Shown here piece after piece: positions 41,055-54,700 of a DNA stretch of 64,000 bases. A program made the position numbers and the translations under genes. The stretch's first letter is position 1. Every line of letters starts with the position of its first letter. The notes below the pieces were generated by a model. That model was not told the DNA's origin. It did no database searches and was given only the letters and a program-made list of their open reading frames with translations. Source of the stretch: Chrysomallon squamiferum (taxonomy: Eukaryota > Mollusca > Gastropoda > Neomphalida > Peltospiridae); the NCBI GenBank assembly GCA_012295275.1, contig CM022670.1, forward strand, positions 5,970,161 to 6,034,160. The letters run 5' to 3'.

Positions 41055-42635
41055 TGTGTGTGTTTGTGTGTGTGTATATTTAAATATATTTTGAAGCTGA
41101 ATAAATCTTTGTAAGACTATTTACTAATAATATTATTACTGCTATTTGTTATTATTATTATTATAGCAATATTTGAAATAAAATTCTTTTTAAAATGTTA
41201 ACTAACCATGACCTCTAATATCCATGGCAGCACATCTGCAGGTGACTATGTGTGAAACTGTGGCCTACAAGTGAAAACATTATCAGTTACACAAATATTC
41301 CTCATACTGCATATATATAATAAATACATCTTCACACAACACATGCATGATCGTACAGTATTTTATATAAATATAAAATAATGTTTACTGTTCATTACAT
41401 TTGATAAATGTACATAACTTAATATATAAAATTTAGATTAGAAACAACACATATACCTACATCATAATAAATCTAACAATTAAATATTAAATAATATTAT
41501 ACACTTACTGATAGAACAGCCCAGGATAGACCTGAAAACCCTCCCCCATGCAGGAAGAACAAAACTGGGCCTTCAGTTCCACATTCATAAATTCGAAAAG
41601 TCTGATTGAATTAAGGAAATTATTATTTTAAAAAATATACCACAGGATTTCTGGAGTTAAAAAAGTATTAAAACCAAATCTGATTTAAACCAATTATGAT
41701 TAAATAAAAGTATTGGTTAATCAACTTAATGTGTATTGATTGTTAGAACAATAAATTATAAATGTTTTATTAATTTCAGAATACTACATTTCATTTCAAA
41801 CTAACATTCAAATTTATTATAAAGTCCAGTACATTTGTAAGCCTCATTTCGTAATATTATCTGGCTGTAATGTAATTTCAGTTTAAAGATACATTTCCCT
41901 TAGTCGTTTGAACATCATGTTTAGTTTCAAAATATTTTTCCCAATGCACAGGGCTGTAGTCTTTGTTTTTTATTAATAACTTTCTTCCTGTAGCTGCTTT
42001 TCTGAAGAAGACGAAAAATAATAAGCTGTCAAATAGTTGAAATACATGTTTAGAATAAAAACAGTGATCTCAGTTCCATGTTTATACATACTTACAGGAT
42101 CATACATTTTTTTTTGACAGAAATAATTCATAAATATAATATATATATCTTTTTTAAATTTATTTAATTTAATTTTGTTTTTCTTTCCTTGATATGAATT
42201 ATTTTAAATTAAAAACATAAATCATATAAATAAAATGCATTATACAGCAATCGAATATGAAATAGTTCAAATACCGAATAGACAATCCACCTTTCGGAAT
42301 TTTCTTGTATCTGTCTGAAATATGGATGCCCTATCATAAATAACTATATTTGTCATATAATTAATTTTGAAGACATTTGATCAGTCTCTATAACCAATTA
42401 AAATTAAAACGTGACTGAGAAATGATAAACTCTGTATTATTGTTTGACTAGCCTCGGAATGTAACTGAGTAATGATGTAAATGACTCTGCCAGTCTCAGT
42501 ACTTCTGGCAACTGATATAAATTTAATGAATATAGGTTTCTTGTTCAAATTATAAAATTACAAATTTGATACACACCCTGGTCCAGCTGTCGGGACGGGA
42601 GGTAAACCAAACCTATCTCTCGGAAAAGCAGACAT
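36321..42635 (-). CDS. PPME1: Protein phosphatase methylesterase 1, 16 coding exons
   Basis: Serine hydrolase that removes the methyl ester from the C-terminal Leu of the PP2A catalytic subunit and also holds PP2A inactive; cytosol and nucleus. Exons in transcript order: 42577-42635, 41893-42001, 41509-41601, 41207-41264, 40779-40830, 40361-40429, 39308-39393, 38920-39010, 38513-38578, 38087-38243, 37771-37828, 37590-37655, 37296-37340, 36965-37029, 36669-36736, 36321-36339. Phases agree and the product is 386 aa, the recalled length of the human protein. Family words: DYSPVHWEKYF, LFFLHGGGFSGLSW (oxyanion region), LVGHSMGGAIAV, VIDVVEGTALDALTSMQ, ESARVSMVGQVK, RLDKDLTIGQMQGKFQ and SGHAVHED. 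The catalytic triad is Ser147, Asp172 and His349; the Ser-Asp spacing of 25 and the His number match human. Exon 10 is a Glu/Gly-rich acidic insert, as in the human protein at the same place. It ends VFPAC on a 19-base last coding exon. Confidence 0.97.
36780..36890. repeat. two-copy tandem repeat in PPME1 intron 14
   Basis: The segment agtaaactcacatgaatctt through aaaggatttttat is followed directly by a near copy with aggtgaatcttgctacattc. Unit length is about 55-58 bp, with several substitutions and small deletions. It does not include exon sequence. Confidence 0.8.
39394..40360 (-). other. PPME1 intron 6, interrupting the catalytic serine codon
   Basis: A 967-base intron lies between AG (end of exon 6) and T (start of exon 7), so the nucleophile Ser147 codon is assembled only by splicing. 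Plus-strand open frames inside it have no family resemblance. No nested gene is seen. Confidence 0.85.
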
Positions 42636-43030
42636 GATATTCTTCGTAAAACTGTCTCGTTAAAATATACAGTTTACATACACATTTATTTTATCGAGAC
42701 TACTATCTCGGCCGACATACTCCGAGCATTGCCGAATGTGTATCTTGGAGCACCTGTAATAAAATACAATTTAAAAAACAAGACAATTTTTTTTGGTTTA
42801 ATCATGTAATTTGTTTTGTGAAAGTCGAATGTATTATACTGCAGTTTATATCTTTAAAATAAATATGAACGTATTTTCTCGACAAATCTCGTTGCTTTTC
42901 AGGTTATAGAAATGGCGGACAAGTTTGGACTAATGTTTGGTTAGTAACAATGACGCTACAGCACAAATTATACTTCTGTTTACTGTTTTACTGGATTTAC
43001 CTTTACGTTATGGATTAAAATGTGACAACT
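42636..43030. promoter_or_regulatory. bidirectional promoter between PPME1 and C2CD3
   Basis: Only 395 bases separate the two divergent start codons, so the promoters must be shared or overlapping. The interval is moderately GC-enriched next to PPME1 (ctcggccgacatactccgag, with ctcgg/ccgag as an inverted pair) and has no TATA box at a useful distance. At 42909-42919 gaaatggcgga resembles the YY1 core AANATGGCGG, often found just at or after the start site of such pairs. Read as a start codon, that ATG gives only a 10-codon upstream frame. Confidence 0.75.
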
Positions 43031-44477
43031 ATGGTGAAAAAGAAGACAAAATCTTCGAAAAAGTTAAAGAAACAAGGTATGTTAAATATAAAAATTGCGA
43101 AACACATTCAACCATGTTTGTGCATGTTATTTCTTTAGCACCGGCAGTTCTGCTGGAACTAAACCAGTTAATAATTTGAAATATCAAATTACTTGTAATC
43201 AAATTTAAATTACTTATTTTGGCTGTTGCACTGAATTCCTTAACCTGTTAATGTAATGTTGTTTATAAATAACATTCTGACAACTTTAACTTACGTTAAT
43301 TTATGAACAGCTGATAAATTGTTATTTTAAAGCCAAAAAATAATGTCAAAAAATACGAAAAACATATACAATATATGTATTGTAAAATAATTTTACGTTC
43401 AAAAGTATATCTGTTCAGATAAGGATATACTTAAAATGTAAGTTATGTGTCATTTAATATCAAGAATTTAGAAATAACTGAAACGAAAGTTGGTATTTCA
43501 GTATCAGTTGATAAGAATTGAATTGAGGTTGATATAATGACAACCCCAACACGGTCACTTCTCACCTGTTATGTGCACAAAAGTTATAGTTCAGACGTTT
43601 ATGGGAAAGTGAATTCAGGTGTTGATGGGCTTTTTTCTTTCTTTTCTGCTTATTTCTTGTTTTTCTTTATTTCTTCTTGAAATTATATGATAAAGTCAGG
43701 TCTTTATATGCTAGCCAGAGCAGGTTGTTAAGCAATCCTCGCCAGATCCTGGATAAAACTTCAATTGATTTTAGCAAGATTTGTTACCTGTAAAATTTAG
43801 ACGTCTGTGTATACAAACACCGTATCTTTCTCTCTATATATAATAAATTTATTTATGCAATAAAATATATAAAATCAACATTTGTCCATCTTTACAATAA
43901 GAGGTTGGAGTTTTGTCTTCATATCACTAGTTAATGCCCATGCTGTATGGTTTTATACCTGCACCATCATAATACATAATTTGACAGGTGTGTTAGTGTA
44001 TACTTAGCTATTGTTAAGCAAAGATTCAGGTTTCTATTACAAAAGAAAGTAACAAAGGACAAAACCTTGGACTTGTTATATCAGTCACATTTTGTTATTA
44101 TTATTATTATCATAAGCAATGCCTGTTATCTAAGGATATTAGTAACAGTGGTCATCTGAGCTTTGATGAATTACATTATACCACAGTCATTCTTTTTTTT
44201 TTCCCCTTGTATTGACTGAGGTATAATTCATTCAAAACCATCTCAGATTGTTAACACTGTCAACAATCATTAACTATTTTTGTCCTTCAAGAGCACTTTG
44301 TTATATATGTATATATATATGTATGTATGTATGTAGGTGTGTGTCTGTGTGTGTATATATAAATATCAATATGGAATGAAAATTATTTCAGTTAAATAAA
44401 TTTAAGAAACAATTAAATCATGAATCTGTTAGCTACAATTTACTAATATTTGGTATTGTCACAATGACTTTCATATG

Positions 44478-44574
<97 letters not shown>

Positions 44575-45729
44575 ATATATATAAATGTATAATTACTGGT
44601 AAATATGAAGAAAATGTTCCTCAATAATTAATTACATTGATTGTTTTATTTTAAATAAAAGTTTAAATATCTGCAGAAATATTTAAAATAAAATAAAATA
44701 AATATTTGAAATAATGTTATTTTAGGTGACCAATGGCTTGCAGAAGATGTGAAAGTCCACACAGCTCTCCCCCCTCAAGTGGATGGTCAGCTGAGATGTT
44801 TCTGCAAAGTTACCGTAGGCCAGATTCTGTGGTTAACTCCACTGTGTCCAGATTTGACCCTCATTAGGATTAAATGGTGGGGTGAACATGGCGAGGGATC
44901 TGTTTTCAAGTAAGATATCTTTTTGTGTAAATCATTGACTTATTTTCTTCTTTTTTTTTTTTTTTTCTTACCTTTTTTTTTTTTTTAATTTTTAAAAATG
45001 TTTAACCATTATCATTGTTACGTATTCATTTATATTTAAAACTTAATTGCTTAGTCTAGCAACTCCTATCCCCAGTAAAGCTAAAAATAGTTGGTATAAT
45101 CACTAGCAAAGAAGAACAACAAAATAACTTCAATTTAAACATTTCTATTTATTTAATTTTTTTAAAGACCTCTTGATGTGAAGAAAGGTGAGAAGGGTCC
45201 ATCTCGGACCACTGCCCGCTACCCAGTGAGGTCTGGACCTCGTCAGTTTGCTGCCTACCTTGACGACATGGGCAGTATGAGTATTGAGGTACTGAGTGGA
45301 CCGATGTCCATTCCTGTCGGTCAGGCTTTGATCACAGAGATAGGACTCTTGTCTAACAGTAGACCAATCAACGGGTCTGTAACATTGGTTATTTTTTTAT
45401 TTATTTTTTTATGTACCATGATTATAACATTACTTCTTTTGTAAAACAAAAATCTCAGGTGTTAATTAATAATCATTATGACCAGAAAGACTTTACTTAC
45501 ATTTACTACATCCACAGTGTACTAAGTGTTTAATCTGCTTATCACATTACTTAGCACCGAAAATATGTTATAATAAATAATAAAAAAAATTGTTTGGAAG
45601 TGTTAATTACACTCAGTTAATAACATCTTCACTGTATGTTTTATTATTTTAGATTTTTTCCTGTGTTTTCTAAAGAAGAGGAGAAAATTGCAGAAGTCCA
45701 TGTGTCTATCATGTTGGAGCCTCTTATGG
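43031..45729 (+). other. C2CD3: C2CD3 exons 1-4: N-terminal C2 domain
   Basis: Exons 43031-43076, 44726-44909, 45168-45374 and 45653-45729 encode residues 1-171. A Lys-rich start is followed by the family-specific N-terminal C2 fold ([51 protein letters not shown]). The exon 3 donor (cgg|gtctgt) is weak but is the only one that keeps the INGFF reading. Intron 1 (43077-44725) is empty except for (CA)n at 44480-44572. Confidence 0.9.
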
Positions 45730-48700
45730 GTAAGTTGGTGTTTTTGTTTCTGCATGCTTGCATGCACGTGTGTGTGTGAAATTATTTCCTGTATCTTTAT
45801 GTTTTGTAAAATCAATCAGTCTAAATTTCTGTTTTTGTAATTATAATGCACGACTAAGACAAAATTAATGTACAGACTGAGTGCTTATAATAAGCAGCCT
45901 GAATCCATACACGAGACACAGAATAGCTGATGATTGGTTCTGAACATCTGTACAAGAGTGTATAATAACTATATAAACTATTTTATAAATACATGTATTG
46001 TTTGTTCTAGTGAACTGTGACAGCATGTAATATAAATATTCAAAATCAAATTAATGAATATATATGATATATCATAAAATATTAAAGTTTGTGTAATTAT
46101 AGTTTCTACATGCATACATTGTTTTGTTCAGCATCATATGACAGCTTGGGTTCAATTCCAACCACTGACGTCAGTGTTGAGACATTCACGACCCAGGATT
46201 CAGCCTACCCACAGCGAGTCCTGCCCACACCACACCACCAGAAACCTGTACACCCTGAACAAGACCCATTCATTTCACCAGCATCACACCAGGTACACTT
46301 ATAGACATTCTTCAACACAAATACTGTTTACCATAAAATGTGACCCCTTTCTAGGGTGAATTCACAGATATTGTTTTCTTCATTATGTACAATTTTTTAT
46401 ATTCTTTAATTAATCCAAATATTGTTGTTTTCATTCATTCTTTTTTTTTTTTATGTGGAAATTCATTTAAAAATATTTTTCTCTTTAAATTGTCCACAAA
46501 TATGTTTAGAAAATACATTTTAAGATATTTTGCTCTTAACAGAGACGACAGAAACCAGTATAAATATAAATGTCTTTAAGAGGAAACTTTTAAATTTGTA
46601 ATATTAATGATATTTTACAAAATTATGTTTAATAAATCCAGGCAGACACCAGCCAAGCCAAAGAGTCAGAGACTCGTAGAGACATTCGACAAAGACTGCA
46701 TTACCAGACTGAACATCACAATACAAATGCTGCTGCCCTAGATGCTGGTGATACAGTGTCAATCACTGCTAATGGTGATGTTGTCACCACACATGCCAAT
46801 CATAATGATGTTGTCACGAGGAAAGCTGTCCATGGAATTGCATCACCACATATTAAATTTCAACATAGTTCTAATCTGGGTTAGTAATGTTACTGCTGTG
46901 TTTATCACAAGTTTTATGAAGAGTTGATTTTCTCATCATTAGTACAAACTGAATAATTCATTGTAGTGGTTTCTTTAATCTGTTAAGCCTTTTTTTTTTT
47001 TTTTTCATAAACATTTTGTTTATCTAAACTGACATCATAGTAAAAGTGAAATTGTCAATCTCTATGCATACTCACAATCTTTTTGTTATTCTGTTGTCAT
47101 TACTTTGTTATCAGCAAGACTGATAACTAGTTAAAAACAAAACAGTTACCTCATATTAGTTGTCAGGTCTAGATGGAATTGACATGAGATTGTACATGTT
47201 TTGTTTTTACAGGAGAACAGTCGATCAGCTCATTAAGAAGAAGTCAGACCAGGCCAAAGGAAGATTTGCTCTCAGTGCTGTTAGACAAAGGCAAGAAACT
47301 GAGAGACGCGATGGCAATTTCTTCACTGCACAACTCTGCAGAGATGTCCAAGCTGAAAGAAATCAAAGCAGAGGAAATTCAAATTCCTGTCAGCATTGCT
47401 TCAAGTTTGCCTAATGATTTGAGGTAATTTATTTTTGTTATATTTGAAAAATATAGCAAAACATTATTATATAATTACGGTTTATAATTTTAGAACATAT
47501 TTGTTTCATAAATATGACAATTTTACTGAATACATAATTAAACCTTTTTTTGTAAACTGGAGCAACATAAGAAACTTTATAGTCTGTATATAAATGTATG
47601 AGTTTTGTCTGACAAATGTTAATGTTAAAATGTGTAGCATGTGATTAAACAAATATGTCTGTTAAAACTTTTTTATATCTAAAACAGAAGTTCCAGTGGC
47701 AGTCTGTTTAAGGAGATTTTACAGGAAGATGTCAGAATTCCATCTGCTTCTATGACTGAGGAGTTTTCAGACACAAAAACTGTAGATCTTGCTGTCAACT
47801 CTCCTATCAGATCTAAAGATTTTAAGGTAAAATGTTGTTTCTTAAACTATTGTGATTTTTACATGTATTTCTTGTTTTTAATACCAGTTATTTTCTGCTG
47901 TTTGGATTAACTTGCACAGGCTAATTATTCTTTATTCCTGTTGACATTTGTTAAAATTGTCCAGGTTTGTAGGTGCCCTGTTTTTGTGTAACTGTACGTT
48001 TGTTATTTTTTTGTTATTTTTACATTGCAGACACTACAGATGGAGAATGGATTAAGTCCTGGGCTGAGATCCAGTCTGTCCAGTGTTGATGATGCCTTCA
48101 GTGATCCAAATGATCCAATTCAGGAAGAATCCATCCTCAACGAACTTTTCTACAACAGATCTGTAAGAGAAGTATTTGTTTTGTCAAGAATGTCTTAGTT
48201 CTGTGTTGAAAATACTTCATAATATGAAGTAAGATAAAATCAAAACATACATTTTGTTATCTGAAAAATGGTGGATCAAAAGATAGGGCTGTTTTTCCAT
48301 TCCAGGCAATATACTGTGTTTTGGAAATCAGAAATCATATAAATTATATATTTTACCATTTTGAGGAAGGTGTGTATATAAAATACATCTTGCTAGATAT
48401 CTCAAGTTGTTGTAAAAGGTTTTGTCTACAGTCACCAAACAACAGTTAATATAAAATAAAATGTGTGTTGAGATATTTTATTACATAAATTTTAAAATTC
48501 ACTGTTTTGTTTCACAGGCCAGTGAACAGAGTGGTGTTAGTGATTACAGTGGAGATGAAAGGTCAAGGTTAAATAGCAGTGTTGGGTCAGTGGAAGATCC
48601 AGGAAATATGGTATGTATTTCATTTATTGTATACATTATTTTAATTTTAATATTAGGTTTTTATTTTTTAATGCTTAAGTTTGGTTTTTAATTTTGGTAG

Positions 48701-51700
48701 TTTGCTTCTTGTTTTACTTTGATTTTTTTATATAATAAACAAAATTTTATTTTATTTTTTATTAAAAAAAATGTATTTCTAGTTTCTTTTGCATTATTTC
48801 CCTAAAGTGTTTTTCAATTTTTTGTTTTACTTCATTTTTCAGCGACCTCCATCAAGACATTCTTCCATGTCAAGTCTAAATGTGCCTTTCCCTGAACCTG
48901 TTAAAAAGAAAAAGAAAAGTGAAAAAAGTGCCAAAAAGACAAGACCATACGATAAACCATGGCGAAGGAAAGTACGCCGACCTCGAAGCAGGTCACGTTC
49001 TAGGTCAAGGTCAAAGTCAGCAAGTCGCGTGAGCAGTGGCAGTGAGCTGAGTGATGGAGAACTGACTCCACGATCTGAGACATCACGAGTCTCCTTTGAC
49101 ATGACTCCTTCAGATGTAGAGGAGCCTGTACATGGTAAGTGTTTAACTAGCTGGCTTTTAGGAGTTTGCACATTTTTACTGTAATGTTATATTTTAAAAT
49201 AGTGTTATTTATATATTTGTATGTGTTATATATATTATATATATGTTATTTATAGAAGAGTCACAGCAGTCCAGTTCTGTTGATGGATTAAGTGTAGAAC
49301 GACTCACTCTGCTGGGGCGGGTCCATGTTGCCAGGGTAACTGTGGACGCCCTGATTCTGCAGAAAGACTTGGACACATCTCGTAGTAGTAGAAAATCTGA
49401 CAGAGTGAGACCAGGCCGGCCTCCAAGACCTGTCACAAAAACAAAAAAAAACAGGTGAACAACTCACAGTATACATTATATTTATAAAAAGTTAAGTAGA
49501 ATTGTTGTTTCATATACTCAAATACAATTATCTTGAAATTGTTTCTCACAAGATGCAAGCAGTAATTCATTACTGTTTAAGAATCCCATTGTTGCTTCAC
49601 GTTAATGATAAATTTAGGTTCTATTGTTTGTATTTTTTTGAGAAAGATTCAGTTTTTGTTGCGATTTAAGATGTAATAAAACATAGTGGTTCTGTTGTAA
49701 TGTCAAGTAATTATGATAAAATTGAAGATGAATAAACCAGAAATTTCTATTTTTCTTCATCAGTACATATTTTATTGAGTACCAGTTTCCAGTGGTTGCC
49801 ACTTCACGAGATAAATACTCACCTAATGCCATGGCAACAGAGGTGATGAGAGTTGCATCAAAAAATGTAAAGAGTGGAGGTATATCGAATTTTAATTTTA
49901 AACTTTATAAAATTACATTTAATACTTGTAATACAGCTATGCAATTGATTTGCTTTTCACACTTTTAGGCCAGATAGAAATAGGACCAGGTGTTTGAAAT
50001 TCATTTAATATATTTATAATTTTTTTATAATTTGATAATCTGTTAATTCAGCCCATGCTAATAAATTCATACCATTTATGCTAATATATTTTATTTAATT
50101 ATATTTAATTATATTTAACATTTAAGTTTCTAGCAATGCATGGTGCTGTAAAGACTTCAGAGGTTAATTTATATTTAATTACTCATTGGTGTATTGTTGA
50201 ATTATTATTATGTGACCTCATTTCATCTAAAAAAAACTGATAATCTGGAAAGTCTTTGGAATCAAAGGTTTCAGACAATGAGTGGTGTACCTGTAGTTTA
50301 TTTGTCAGAGCAAATTAATCTATTAAAAAGCTACTTTTTAAAAATGTTGGAACTTGATTTAGTTGACAGTGATAGAAAATTAACCATGCACTGTGTTGGT
50401 GAAATAAGGATAAATATTAGCTGTATTGTTTTGTTTCAGTTGTGACATTCAATCACAGGTCTGTGTTTCCCATCATGTTTGATGGGTCATCTGTTGAAAA
50501 ATGGTGGAAATCTGCACTTGTATTTAAAATATTTTCAAGAGAGGCTGGACAAAAAATTGTAAGTTTTTAATATTTGTTATTCTTTTTGTTTTTGGTGTTT
50601 ATTTATTTATTTTTTTTTTTATTATTATTATATATATTTTTTTAATAAACTGATAAAATCTTGTTTTGTCACACTGAAAAAAACACCCAAAATTTGATCT
50701 TTGTACTTGGTTAATATACAAAATACAGTTAATAGGTTTATAAAATTTAGTTTTAAATAATTATGTTACAGCCTGCTCCTGTAGGAAGTTGTGGTGTACC
50801 TCTCAAGTCTATTTTGAAGTCTGACAGTTTGTGTGTCAGTCAAGAGATGGAAGTTAGAGTAAGCAGCAAAAACTCCTCACTCAATGGATCTTTCAGAGGA
50901 CGAAGTTGTAGAGGACTTTTCGGCCATCTGAAGGTTTGTTCATGTTTTTAATAATGATAGTCTTTTAATAATTCTTATAATAGTTTATCTCCTGTTTGTG
51001 ATGTTTCTTAAGATTATCTGAGAATTGTTTCTGTATGATGTGATACACAGTTGACTGTATTCTAGGTGACTGTGGAACTGGCGTCAGATCACAAGGAGTT
51101 TGCTACAGCACTTGCTAAGACAAAGCTGGCTGAAATGAGTGGCAAAGTAAAAATAATTCCAGTCATTGCTCCACCAGCCCCTCCCAAACCTCCACCCCCT
51201 CAGTCTGTAGGCCCTCCAGTCACTTCAACCTTTCCACAAGGTCAGACAAATCAAGTCTTTACACAAACTGCAGGTCAATCAAATCCAGGTTTTACACAAA
51301 CTGCAGGTCAACCAAATCCAGGTTTTACACAAAATACAGGTCAACCAAATCCAGGTTTTTCACAAGCTGGAGTTCAACAACCTTCAGCCTTACAACAGAC
51401 ATCAAGTGATGTTTCATTTCCTCAAGGTATCGATGCTGTAACTAAACAACATGCCAGAGTCAACATAAACAGTGAGTCATTTTACTTTTCTTTAATTTAA
51501 AGAATGCAGTGAAGTGTGTTTTTATATATATATGTTTGTGTGTATGCATTATTTCTTATTAATTATTTAATGTGCATATGTGTGTTAATTCAGGTGAATC
51601 CTACTGTCTTGATATTACAGGAATCACACAAAAATAGAGAATAACCAAATGTTACGTAGACAATACTTTGTACAAAAATGACAAACAAAAATGTCTTAAA

Positions 51701-54700
51701 ACGAAATAGATATATATGTTTATTAATATTTTTTAGTCATATAATTTTAACACTTTATCAATGAAAACTAAATTAAATTATTCATCTGATCAGCAAATTC
51801 ATCATTTGTTCTGCTACTTTGGCCATTTCTTTGCTATGCTAGTAACATGCTTACCAAATCCTGAATAATCAGCTTTCTAACAGTTTCTGTAACTTGTGGA
51901 GATGGAATTTGAATAAAATTATTAATTTTTTACAAGCCTAAATTTGTAATAAAAGTTCAAAAATAAAATAGAACTGTTTTTTGGAAAAGCACATGACAAA
52001 CCAAACTCTGTCACACTTAAGGTCATGGTGACTTCTGAAATGAAATCTATGTGTCTTAAATAACATTCACATCATGAGAAATAGTGAGATCACTTCTTTG
52101 ATAATTAACAAACAAACTACAGATCCTTCTTTGATCTGAGTCCATACCAGCTAGTGGTATCAACATAAAGGGAATACTGACTCAACAAGTTCAAAACACC
52201 AGGATTTGACTACATATAGATTTATTTTTATTTTTCTGTCTGTTAAACTGTTTTAATAGGTTTTGGGGATTTTTTATAATTTACAGATAATTATCAGTAT
52301 GTTTCACCAGCAACCTTTGTTCAACCAGTTCAGTTTGACTCAAACACTGCACAACAAAATGTCAACCAATCAGCAAATGTGACACAAAATGTGCAAACAG
52401 TGGCAGCCAATCACCAGATAGCATCTGCCATGCAAAACTTTTCTACATCACAATCAGAAGTGAGTTCATGATGTTCAAATTTAAAAAAAAACAAAAAAAC
52501 TAATTATTTGCTGCAGATTAATGAAATGACAATAACATTTTAATTATTTGGATTATTTTAATAAATCAATTTTTCATTTCCACTATTTCAGGAACACTAT
52601 ATTTGTAATATATTAACCTTTATTTATTAAATATTCATCAAAAATTTATTTTGGGAAACTATTAAAAATATTAAGGCTTCATTCATTTTAAAATACTAAT
52701 ATCTTTTAATTTTAAAGCACAGTCTTTTCTGCTTTCACATGTTTTTGAGACAAGGAGAACAGAGATTTGTGCACATAATGATAATTCTTCACTCATAATA
52801 TATGTAATTTGGGGTTTTTTTTTTGTCTGACAGGCACTAACCCTGCATGTCTTGTTGATGGTACCAGAAGGTCGCAACATCGGCATGGAGGGCGTCCCAC
52901 CACTTCACCTTGTTAACAAGAGACCAGTGTTACTTCACCATCAACCTCATGCTAATATCATGCAAGGTCAGTGGAAAATATTATTTTTTAATCTTAATGA
53001 AATAATAGTTTTAAATGTAATACACAAATTAGCATTTCTAATAACAGATTGATTTACTTGTACTATTAATATTTCAGAACTACTTTTCAGAAAGTTGTTT
53101 AATTTGTATTATTATCTGATTTAAATGTTTTGTTTTAGAAATAATGAATAAAATGTGTTTTATTGTTTAATAGGAATGAACATGAGAGATGTGTCAACTA
53201 GAAATATTTATCTTGTGTGTCGAATGTTTTGGTGTAATGATGAGATTCGCTCCAGTGTCTGCTGGGGAACATCTCAACCAGAATTCAACCTGACTCAGGT
53301 AGATGTCTTACCTTGTTTTACCTGCCTTATCTGACTTAATTATGAATTTAATATAAATTTAATTCTTAAAAAAAATACTTTATTTTGTTTTGAGGGGGTT
53401 TTTTTTTTTACAAATATATTGCTGGCATAATCACATGTACTTAACTATTTTTTTACTTTTTAATATTAAACATCTCTAGATAGAAACTTTTTTTTCCACC
53501 AGTTTAATAAAAATTTAGACAAATATATCCTCATTTTCTGATTGAAGATCCATTATCCAAAATTCTGAAATCCGAAAAGTCATAATGTTTTTTAATTTTA
53601 ATTTTTTTTTACCTGTGTTTACTAAGATTGTGTTGCTATTTTTCAGGTTGTTCCTGTTCTTGTGACTACCTCACTGCTGGAGAGAATGAGAAATAACTTC
53701 ATGGTGATTGAAGTGTGGGACAAGAAAACATCAGCAGAAACTGACAAAGTAAGTTTTGTTATCCATGGACTAAGTAAGTTTTGTAATTATTCACATACAA
53801 TGAAAGTTTTAATATTATTCACATACAAAAATTTCAGTAGCTTTACATGATGTTAAGCAATTCCAAAAATGGTTGTTTCTTTAATTTACTTTTTTTTTAT
53901 ATATATGTGATATGAAAATACTGAAAGATTCCTCAAAATGTTTTTAAAACAATAAAAATGATGAAAAAGCTATATTTTTTTTTGATTTTTGTTATAGATA
54001 AATATACTCACTCTCATATACAGATAGTTTAAGATGTCATTAAAATTTTTGTGTTGTAGTTGATAGGTATGGTGAAGTTGAGTTTACATCAGTTTTACCT
54101 GTCGTTTAAAGACATCAAGATTGCCACAGCACTTCTCAAGTCTCAGGTAAAAGTTTTAACATTCAGTGTCTCTATCTGTTTTTATATATTCTTTATATGT
54201 GTGTGTGTTTATAGTAAAATTTACCATCTTGTATTTTTTGTATACAAGTCGTATTTATACAGAATCCTTATTCATAAAACAAAGGTTTTTTTTTTTTTTT
54301 TTTAACACAGGATCTTACGTTTTAATGTGAAACATTTTACTTGTAGTTTCCAGTGATTGGAGCTGATAACTATCTTGCTGTGACAAACCCATTCACCAGT
54401 TTTCAGTTTGGTCAACTCCGAGTGCTGCTTGCTATGGGGTCTGCTGAGCAGGTATTAAAAAAATCCCTCTTACCTCAGTTTCTTCGTGAACCACAGAAAA
54501 ATAAACAGATAGTCTTATTAGTCAATAATTAGTAGAATAGTAATTCAAAGTGCTGTTCATTAAGTTGTAAATGTTTTAAAATTAGTTCAAGTTATATTTT
54601 ATACAATTATATTTTATGACAAGTTTTCATTATAAATCTGTAGTGTTGTTTTCTGTCTGATATTTCTAAAGTGTAAAAAATATTTTATTTCAGATTTCCA

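Noticed and set aside
42937-43179. 80-codon frame at the start of C2CD3
   Set aside because: It is out of frame with the spliced C2CD3 product and lacks an ATG at its start; the basic frame from 43031 splices correctly to exon 2.
44433-44624. Cys-Val repeat frame, and similar ones at 23572, 14476 and 60652
   Set aside because: They translate CA/TG microsatellites; not genes.
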